This document shows positions 54,250 to 62,333 of a stretch of 64,000 nt of DNA, one piece after another. How positions within the stretch are numbered: position 1 is the first letter of the stretch; every line of letters begins with the position of its first letter. Under the pieces are notes generated by a model that was not told the origin of the DNA, made no database searches, and worked only from the letters and a program-made list of their open reading frames with translations. This DNA is from Neocallimastix lanati (nom. inval.). Its lineage: Eukaryota; Neocallimastigomycota; Neocallimastigomycetes; Neocallimastigales; Neocallimastigaceae. The DNA is taken from contig JACVTC010000141.1 of assembly GCA_016946835.1 (NCBI GenBank), forward strand, positions 228,501 through 292,500, given 5' to 3'. The position numbers and the translations under genes were made by a program.

Positions 54250-56292
54250 TAATAAATATTATTAACTAAAAAAAAAAAAAAAAAATGTATTAATATATAT
54301 AAAATATATATAAAGAATACCTTCTCTATTTTTATCATATAAATAATGTGCTTTTTGAAAAGACATTTTTATAATTTCTTTTGTTATTTCATTCTTTGAA
54401 TTATCTGATAAAATAAAATTTATTGATGTATCCAATATCTAATCAATTGAAAATATTAATAAAACATATATATAATGTTATTTTAAAGATTACATTAATT
54501 ATTAATACTATTATTACTATTTTAAATTTTACATTTAATGAATGCCTTGCATCACCATCGGACAAATTTGCTATTAATTCGATAATTTCTTTATCCATAT
54601 ATATAACGTTTTTTTCTTTATATAATTCTTTTGAAGGCTTAAAATCATTATTTGATGAATTTGAGTTGCCATCTTTAATATTCATAATATTTCTATCAGA
54701 ATTTTCTTTAATTTGTAAGGTTTTTCCAAATAACTCTAATTTTATTTTTGCTGCACGTTCTACTATCGACATCATAGTTATTTTATTTAATTTTTTCAAT
54801 TGAAATACTCTACATCTGCTTAATAGAGCACTATTTAATTTAAATGAAGGGTTTTCCGTTGTAGCACCAATTAAAATAAAAGAACCATTTTCTACCAATG
54901 ACAATAATGAATCCTGTTGAAGTTTATTATATTTATGAATTTCGTCTATAAATAATATGGCTTTTTTACCTGTTATTTTTAAATAATTTGCACATTCTTC
55001 AGAAGCATTTTTTAATTCTTGAAAAGAATGTAATGCGCCCCTAATTTCTTTGTAAAATGTTTTATAATGATTTGCAATAACTCTTGCTAAACATGTTTTT
55101 CCTTATTTAATTTTTAATTTTTATTTATTATTTATTATTTTTATTATTTATTTTATTTTATTTTATTTTATTTTAAAAGATTAGAAATAAAAATTATATT
55201 ATTAATTATTAGAAATAATATAATAAATATTAGAAATAACATTTTTAAAAATATTTTTAAAATTGAAAATTATAACAATAAATTCATATTTTATATCTTT
55301 TAATAAATACCAACACCAGGTGGTCCCCATAATATTAATGAAGGAATTCTATTTTCCATTATTAAAGTTTTTAAAATTGATTTTTCACCAATTAATTCTT
55401 CTTGACCGAAATAATCTTTAAGAGTCTTTGGTCTAACTAATTCTGCTAGTGACAGTCGTTTTTTATCTTTATTTGCAACACTACTGTTGTTACTTTTGGT
55501 TTGACTATCATATTTCTTATACATATCAAAATGTGGGAAAATATCATTTTCAATAGGTATTTCTTTAAATTTATTATTAACATTATTGCTAATAATAATA
55601 TTATTTTTATTATTATTATTATTATTATTAATGTTATTATTAATATTATTATCAATAATGTTATTATTATTAATAATATTATTATCAATATTGTTATTAT
55701 TAATATTATTATTATTAATATTATTATTATTAATATTATTATTATTAATATTATTATTATTAATATTATTATTGTTAATATTATTACTAATAATATTATT
55801 GCTAATGCTATTATCGTTAATATTATTATTGTTAAAATTGTTATTGTTAAAATTATTATTGTTAATATTATTATCGGGAATATTGTCAGTGTTAATGTTA
55901 TTATTAATAGTATTATCATTAATATTATTATTTTCTGAATATGTCGATTTAAATTGATTTAATGAATGATTAGATATTTTATTATTTAAGGTATTATCAA
56001 CATTTGATTTTCTTTTAAAATTGCCAAAAAGTGTTGATTGCACAGTTTTTTTCCTTTCAACAGATTTAGGACTAAGATATATATGATTCGAATTATTTTT
56101 TTGAAATTTACTTGTTATTAATACATCGCCATTACTATTTACATTTCTATTATCTCCATCTTTTACAAGACTTATAACTGTTCCATCCATTTTAACAATA
56201 TTATATTGACAATTACTTTCTAAATGGGCTTTAATACCTTCTTCAGTAATAAATTGTTTACATATAGGGCATTTAATACGTATATTATTCAT
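52986..56292 (-). CDS. Mgs1/WRNIP1/RarA-type AAA+ ATPase with UBZ zinc finger
   Basis: Eight exons on the minus strand: 56292-55311, 55101-54533, 54438-54321, 54161-54128, 54021-53958, 53873-53614, 53537-53493 and 53397-52986, giving 827 residues. The N-terminal UBZ-type zinc finger has C8, C11, H23 and C28. An Asn-rich low-complexity insert follows at about 125-235. The AAA+ core starts with L-A-E-L-V-R-P-K-T-L-K-D-Y-F-G-Q. Walker A GPPGVGKT is at about 323-330, Walker B LFIDEIHKYNK, sensor 1 G-A-T-T-E-N-P-S-F, R-C-R-V arginine finger, and sensor 2 S-D-G-D-A-R. The C-terminal MgsA region shows S-I-R-G-G-D-E-N-A-T-L-Y-W-L, R-R-L-I-R-I-A-S-E-D-I-G and Y-P-V-P-I-H-L-R-N. An Asn-rich tail ends the protein. 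Role: protects stalled replication forks and binds ubiquitinated PCNA. It is longer than yeast Mgs1 (587) because of the Asn tracts. Exon 4 is only 34 nt. Confidence 0.93.
54173..54250. repeat. (ATT)n microsatellite in Mgs1/WRNIP1 intron 3
   Basis: About 26 ATT triplets between exons 3 and 4, ending close to the 34-nt exon on its acceptor side. Confidence 0.9.
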
Positions 56293-57056
56293 TTTTATAT
56301 TAATAAAGTTTATTTTATTATATTAATATTCTATATTCTTTATTCTATATTCTTTATTCTCTATTTTATATTCTAAACTTTCTATTCTGTATACTTTATA
56401 TTTTATATTCTATATAATTGTATAGTTAACATAAATTATAATTAATTATTTTGTATTTTTTAAATACTTATTTAAAAACTTTTTTTTAATGATTATTAAT
56501 TAAAAATTAAAATTTAAAATTTAGGTTGTACAATTTAAAAAATCATTGTCCATTAAATACTAATAAATATTTATTAGAATTCACACTTCAAATTTCGTAA
56601 TTTCAAAATTTTATTTATTATTTTATTAATATTTTTATTTATTTATTTATTTATAATTATAGTTAACTACTTTTTTTAATAATTATTTTTAATATTCTTT
56701 TTTATATATATTTTTACTACATAAATTTTAATTATGTCACAATTATATTTTATGTGTTATTACATAAATGTTTTATGTACGTCATACATGCGCCATATTA
56801 CAATTTATATAATAGTTGATATCTTAATAATTTATAATATTTATACATAAAATTTATATATGTTATTTTGTTTAATAACAAGAATAATATTCATATATTA
56901 AACTTTATCTCTAACAATATTTTTATCATAAAAGTTATTTTAATCAATTAAATTTAATATTGTAATTAATAAATTTTTGCAATTTTGATTAATTTTTTTT
57001 TTTTTTTATAAATTTAAGACTTTTGTCTCCCTCATATGTTAATATGGGTGTATGAT
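56293..57056. other. Upstream region of Mgs1/WRNIP1 gene
   Basis: AT-rich, with (TTTATATTCTA)n-like repeats at about 56325-56415. No gene is recognised. It presumably holds the promoter. Confidence 0.45.
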
Positions 57057-57059
57057 TAA

Positions 57060-57425
57060 CTGCCATACCAGTACGGCGTCGGCGCTCTCAACTCCCCATA
57101 TGCAAAGAAACTCCATATAGAAGCACCCTACGTGTTCCTCAAAGGGAAAGCAGAGCCCACTATAGGTGGCGTCCTTGCCATCCCAGAGGAGCTGGACACT
57201 GTAATCCTCCCAGACAAGGCTTACGCAATGGGATTCTTAAAGTGTTAGAAATATAGAAAACATACCTACATGAGTATCCTTTAACCCCTAACCTTTCAGG
57301 AAAAACCCAGAGGGAGGAATCGTGAAGATTTAATACTTATGGAGGACGATCCAGAGACCTTTGGTATGATAAATCAACGACTTAACAATCCAGGATAAGA
57401 ACTGGTGCAATTTTGATGAACAACT
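57060..57425 (+). other. Island of balanced base composition with broken coding frames
   Basis: About 365 bp with roughly half G+C, against well under a fifth around it. Frame A, 57060-57248, is open for 62 codons and reads Y-G-V-G-A-L-N-S-P, then EAPYVFLKGKAEPTIGG and V-L-A-I-P-E-E-L-D, with synonymous codons ending in C/G. Frame B, about 57297-57398, reads RGRNREDLILMEDDPETFGM. Between them CCTTTCAG looks like a splice acceptor. I do not recognise the protein. A recently inserted fragment of another genome, or a mobile-element scrap, are both possible. Confidence 0.55.
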
Positions 57426-57771
57426 GATAATTTTCATAAGTATTATAATAGTTACAGCTCAGGGTAATAATTGTTTAGATTTTGATATATTTTATATTTT
57501 GTAAATTTTTTAATAAAACATATTATTTTATTTAAATTTAAAGTCAATATGTCTATATAGTAATATGCTATATAGATATATAATATTAATAATAATAAAT
57601 ATTTAAATTGTTTAGTTTAATAAAAATTTATTTATAATAAACTTTAATAATTAGAATTATTAAATTAATAATATTCAAATATACAAATAAGTTTCTACAC
57701 ATATTTGTTTTATATCAGAAACTTCCTGTTAGAATTGAACTATATAATTTAAATAAAATATTTTATAATAA

Positions 57772-58025
57772 ATAATAAATAAATAATAAATAATAAATAA
57801 TAACAAATAATAAATATAAAAAATAATAAATAATAAATAATAAATAAATAATAAATAAATAAATAAACAAATAAATAAATAAATAAATAATAAATAATAA
57901 ATAATAAATAAATAATAAATAAATAAATAAACAAATAAATAAATAAATAATAAATATTAAATAAATATTAAATAAATAAATAAATAAATAAGTAAATAAA
58001 TAAATAAATAATAAATAATAAATAA
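57772..58025. repeat. (AAATAAT)n / (AAAT)n low-complexity tract
   Basis: About 250 bp of AAAT and AATAAAT units. The minus-strand open frames across it are repetitive Leu/Ile/Tyr/Phe and are not genes. Confidence 0.9.
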
Positions 58026-58316
58026 ATATTAATATCAATATTATAATATTATAATATAGTTTTTTAATTATTAATATCAATATCAATATTATATAGTTTT
58101 TTAATTATTAATATAAATATCAATATTATATAGTTTTTTAATTATTAATATCAATATCAATATTATATAGTATTTTTTTTATTAATATCAATATCAATAT
58201 TTTATATAGTTATTAATTTCAATATCAATATCAATATTTTATATAGTTATTAATTTCAATATCAATATCAATATTATATAGTTTTTAATTATAAATATCA
58301 ATTTTATATAATTTTT
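58026..58316. repeat. Minisatellite, about 40-bp unit
   Basis: Seven or so imperfect units built of TATAGTTTTTTAATTATTAA plus AATATCAATATCAATATT. Later units are shortened to TATAGTTATTAATTTC. It ends just before the 5' LTR of the retroelement. Confidence 0.85.
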
Positions 58317-58349
58317 TTATTTTATTAAAATTTTAATAATAAAATAAAA

Positions 58350-58535
58350 TGTTACAATATGTGAATTATATATTAAATGAATCTAGAATAATTAATTAAA
58401 TGTAATCTAGAACAAGCCACATTTTAGTATTTAAATAGTTAAATAGATGTAAATTTCATTATGTTGAACATCGCTAATTACCTATTAATATTTATCATAA
58501 ATAACCTCATTAATAAAACTTCATATAAAATAACA
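58350..58535 (+). repeat. 5' LTR
   Basis: 186 bp, TGTTAC...TAACA. Shares GTAATCTAGAACAAGCCACA and most other blocks with the 3' LTR. Confidence 0.92.
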
Positions 58536-58594
58536 GATTAAGAGTCTCATTAACTCTAATCAAGAAAACAAAATAATGTTTTCATTATTTTGTT
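58536..58594 (+). promoter_or_regulatory. Predicted tRNA-Lys(CUU) half-tRNA primer site and leader hairpin
   Basis: GATTAAGAGTCTCATT begins right after the LTR. Its complement contains CTCTTAA, the anticodon loop of eukaryotic tRNA-Lys(CUU), with flanking stem bases. A perfect 12-bp hairpin follows at 58567-58594 (AACAAAATAATG / TTTT / CATTATTTTGTT). Confidence 0.6.
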
Positions 58595-58839
58595 AACTAC
58601 CGAATTATGCTACTCAGCCGGACACGATCCAACGTCTCTCTATCAGCCAGATATAAAAAATGTTAAGAAAATTTTTCAAGATCTCGAAATTCAAAATTTG
58701 AAATTTTGAAATTCTGAAATTCTGAAATTCTGAAATTGAAATGATTTGAGATTAAAAAAAAAAAATAAAAAAAGAAGAAAATAAAAAAGAAGAAAATAAT
58801 AGTTCATCAAAAGATAATAAACGTTTATAGTAAAATATT

Positions 58840-59415
58840 ATGAATTTAATGATAGAGAGAAAAGCGATAAAAAATACTTTATATTTATTTTCGATGGTTT
58901 TACCGGATAATGAAAATGAAGAAACTATTAAACCAAAATATACTGCAGAATTACCAATAATAACTTCAAAATTTTGTGGTGTAAGAGTTTTGTACTACTA
59001 GAATCATTAGAAGGAAATAAAATTTCTTGTTCAATAGGTTATGCTATTAAAATACATGATTATTTTTTTGGAGGAAGAGTCGGTGATAAAGAAACTTGTT
59101 CAATAAGTGAATATGGTAATAAATTTTCTGATAGACTTTTTAATATAACGAATGAAAATTAGTGTAATAGTCAACACACGAAAAGTGAAGCCGTGGACCT
59201 TCAACCATGTGGTACTGAACATCCAATATTTGAAGAAAATTTTTAGTATTATACAATGCTATAATTTATTATTGAAAATTGTTTATGGGCATACGTCAAT
59301 TACAAAAATCCCGAAAATAATCGTCATGAAATTCGTTATTACAATGGTAAAAATCACGGAAATACCAAATATCCAATTATTACTGATGAGGTTCAAGATT
59401 ACATTAATATATATA
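58840..59415 (+). pseudogene. Captured gene fragment of unknown identity inside the LTR element
   Basis: Three consecutive frame pieces read as one damaged protein. The first is 58840-58980 (starts MNLMIERKAIKNTLYLF). A frame change leads to 58974-59260, with S-C-S-I-G-Y-A-I-K-I-H-D-Y, F-F-G-G-R-V-G-D-K-E-T-C, a TAG at 59160, then S-E-A-V-D-L-Q-P-C-G-T-E-H-P. A further piece at about 59265-59415 reads N-C-L-W-A-Y-V-N-Y-K-N-P-E-N-N-R-H-E-I-R-Y-Y. It is not gag or pol. Scattered Cys and polar residues suggest a secreted or surface protein, but I recognise no family. Confidence 0.5.
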
Positions 59416-59420
59416 AATAT

Positions 59421-59500
59421 AGCTAATCAACTATTCATATTTATCATAAATAACTTCTTTAATAAAACTTCATATAAAATAACAGATTAAGAATCTCATT
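59421..59500 (+). repeat. Internal partial LTR 3' end plus second primer-site sequence
   Basis: TTTATCATAAATAAC, then AAAACTTCATATAAAATAACA, matches the last 60 or so bases of the LTR. GATTAAGAATCTCATTG follows, a second primer-site copy with one change. The 5' end of the element is therefore duplicated around the captured fragment. Confidence 0.85.
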
Positions 59501-60479
59501 GACTCTTAAAGGGAATTTAATAAAAGCCCTTTTAGCCGGAAGCACTAAAAATCAATTAGGGAAAACTTACAAATATATTTTATTATAAGGATATTGCCAT
59601 TAAGTCAACTTAATGAATTAAGAAGAAATAAAGTTTAATTTTTAAATTTAAAATTAAATTGATCAACTTTAAAAAAAAGGTAATCTAGAGTCTAAAGAGG
59701 GAAGAAAAAGAAATTAACAAGCTAAATAAAAATTAAATATACTAGAGTAAGTGTAACAAGAGGACATAAATACAGAGGTTTTATAAAAAAAGCATACTAT
59801 TTTAAAATGTAAACATAGGATTTGCCAATAAAGCCTGTATTTCTAATAATTCAGACCAGAATAAAGATGATACTTGTATTTACGATCCTATCGACACAGA
59901 AATAAATGATAAACCCGATCTCGATTACCCAGATACTGATAATAAAGAAATTTCTGATAATAACTTCAACTCAAGTTATATTAACAAAATAAAATATAAT
60001 TCTTTCCTAAATATTTTCAGTATATTTATAGTATTCATTATTTGCCAATTACATATTACATTTTTAGAATTTTCAATATTTTGTCAACTTTTCATAAAAT
60101 TACTCCTTATGTCATTTTATAAAATATTCATTTAATTACTATACATTTAATTCAATACTCAAAACTATAAATACTTGTGGACAGAGAAAAGAAATAAACA
60201 TAGAATATGTGAACATCATCTATTTAAATATATATTAAATATATATTGATATATCATACTTAAAGAGTTAATCATACGCGCACACATTAAATCTACTTTA
60301 TTCCTAAATAATAGTAGAATATACAACACTAATTTATAATTAACTTAGAATTAATATATTGAATATTACTTATTAATAAAGAAATTATAATTTTCTTGTG
60401 GTTAGTTATTCTTCCAAATTATTACACAAATATATAGTTTTTTTATTAAAAAGTGAAACACATATACTTAATTTTATCC

Positions 60480-61880
60480 GAATATACTTAATAGTTACTG
60501 CTCAACTACAAAGCGGATATTTGAAGGAGGATGTCACAAAGTACTAATAAATATTAAAACAAGTACTTATTCATAAAATTAAATAGAAATGCTTAGCGTG
60601 AAATGAGCATATTCTACAATAATTATATTAATTGATTACCTAGCGTGAAATAGGTTTTTTCATTTAAATTTAATATAATATCATGACTTAACTTAGCGTG
60701 AAATGAGCTAAATCGTAGATAATAATAATAAATGGTGTAAGACCTTCATTGAAAGGGCTCCATTTCATATATATTAGACACCTCATATTACCACTAAAAA
60801 TAGTGAGTTTTAGCCGCCATTGGTACACTTCCAATTAATCAAGCGTCAAATGACTAGAATAATATAATTAATTATAAATGAAATCAATTTTAATACCCCA
60901 AGATTATAATTTATCATATACACCAAATATAGTAATCAACAATTTTATATAAAACAAACAAATAGTTTCATAAGAGATTTCATAATAAATATTTAAAAGC
61001 AATCGCAAGGTTAATACTAAACCCACAAAAGAGTGATAAATAAAAAATAATAAATTAGTTACCTCTTACCAACAAAAGTATATCCTGTTGCAAGGTTAAT
61101 TACTTATCCTACAAAAAGAGATTATAATAAATGGTTTCTATCTTTTTATCCAACAAAAGTAAGGTTGAAGACTATAGGTCGAAAATACCACTTTAATAAA
61201 TTTATATTTAAAAAAAAAAAAAAAAAAGAAAAATTTTTAACAGGTTAATAATAATTTATATAATGATTGAAAGTTACTTTAATGTAACAAAACTTAATTC
61301 GATGAAGTTTATACAAAACTCATCTAATATGAATCTCAAAACTACAAAGCAAAAATATTTTAATAGTTAATATAATTTATAAAGCAATATTTAATTGTTA
61401 TCGCTAAAACTTCAAAGCGAAATATATATGAAAGTTAGAGCTAATCTCTAAAACGGATTATAATTGAAAGTGATGTAAAACCCAATATATAAGAGGTATT
61501 CACACAAATTGAGATGGTATAATATCACCCTTCATGAGAAAGATTTCCATCATACAAATGGTAATATAAAAACCATATATTATAAGAGATGTTTTAGATA
61601 CATTTAATATTGATGGTGTAATAATATTAAATACTTAGTTTTAGGGGGAAATTATTAGATTACAAATATAATTAAGAAATTATTTTAACGATATTTAAAT
61701 CGAATTAAAGAAATTTATAAATGTAAAAATATTTTATTCATGTAAAATTAAAAGGTTAATTTAGAATAGAAATAATTAATAGATTACTAATATCAAGTTA
61801 ATATTATAAAATAGAATAATTTTATATTCACATATTCACCAGTAAACCAATTTATTCATTATAAAATAACTAGGTTTAAG
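60480..61880 (+). ncRNA. Non-coding internal region made of small repeated hairpin motifs
   Basis: No open frame of note. Several short motifs recur. TAGCGTGAAAT is flanked by complementary arms at 60589-60610, 60636-60655 and 60688-60711, with a degenerate copy near 60838-60855. CC(A/T)ACAAAAG-like motifs occur near 61030, 61070, 61115 and 61153. CTACAAAGCG-like motifs occur near 60508, 61333 and 61408. The inverted second element retains the same 3' region at about 62520-63100, so it is conserved within the family. It may be packaging or dimerisation RNA structure; this is inference. Confidence 0.45.
61642..61650 (+). promoter_or_regulatory. Second, internal polypurine tract
   Basis: TAGGGGGAA, very like the 3' polypurine tract at 61878-61886 but 236 bp upstream. 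It is conserved (as TAGGGAAAA) in the inverted copy. Confidence 0.45.
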
Positions 61881-61886
61881 GGGGAA

Positions 61887-62095
61887 TGTTACAATATGTG
61901 AATTATATATTAAATGAATAATGGTAATATAAATTATTAATATAAACATAATATAATGTAATTAATTAAATGTAATCTAGAACAAGCCACATTTTAGTAT
62001 AAATAGATGTAAATTTCATTATGTTGAACATCGCTAATTATCTATTAATATTTATCATAAATAACCTCATTAATAAAACTTCATATAAAATAACA
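61887..62095 (+). repeat. 3' LTR
   Basis: 209 bp, TGTTAC...TAACA, preceded by AAGGGGGAA and followed by the TAAAA target duplicate. Confidence 0.92.
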
Positions 62096-62149
62096 TAAAA
62101 CTAAAAATAGCATTCTTAACATATTTTTTTTTTTATTTAATAATTTTTA

Positions 62150-62265
62150 TTTATTTTATTTATTTATATGTTTATTTTTTAAAATATTTTTAAACTTTAA
62201 TATTTTTTATTTATTTATTTATTTAATTTATTTATATGTTTATTTTTTAAAAATATTTTAAGCCA
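62150..62265. repeat. Direct duplication of a 35-bp A/T segment
   Basis: TTTATTTATATGTTTATTTT followed by TTAAAAATATTTT occurs at about 62157-62192 and again at about 62228-62260, separated by TTTA repeats. Confidence 0.75.
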
Positions 62266-62269
62266 CATT

Positions 62270-62297
62270 TTGGGAAATGCACAATTGCATTTCCCAA
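62270..62297. repeat. Perfect 12-bp inverted repeat with 4-nt loop
   Basis: TTGGGAAATGCA (62270-62281), loop CAAT, TGCATTTCCCAA (62286-62297). It sits in the gap between the two inverted retroelements and is G/C-richer than its surroundings. Confidence 0.9.
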
Positions 62298-62333
62298 TGA
62301 AAATTTAATTAAAACTAATATTTTTATTGAAAA

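Larger units (their letters stand above)
58345..62100 (+). mobile_element. LTR retroelement with 5-bp target duplication, non-autonomous
   Basis: 5' LTR 58350-58535 and 3' LTR 61887-62095 both run TGTTACAATATGTGAATTA...ATAAAATAACA. TAAAA flanks both sides (58345-58349 and 62096-62100) as the target duplication. A polypurine tract AAGGGGGAA (61878-61886) abuts the 3' LTR. GATTAAGAGTCTCATT follows the 5' LTR as likely primer-binding site. The LTRs differ by an indel: the 5' LTR lacks about 40 bp after TTAAATGAAT and carries an extra 8 bp. Inside are a broken gene fragment (58840-59415), a second partial LTR end plus primer site (59421-59500), a short acidic coding relic at about 59815-59990, and a 1.4-kb non-coding region of small repeats. 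No RT, integrase or protease is seen, so it would need enzymes in trans. Confidence 0.88.

Noticed and set aside
55446-55957. Three open frames (both strands) rich in Ile/Leu/Asn
   Set aside because: They are shadows of the Asn-rich tract in exon 1 of the Mgs1/WRNIP1 gene.
57749-58086. Minus-strand open frames of 61 and 107 codons
   Set aside because: They are readings of an AAAT/AATAAAT tract with no protein character.
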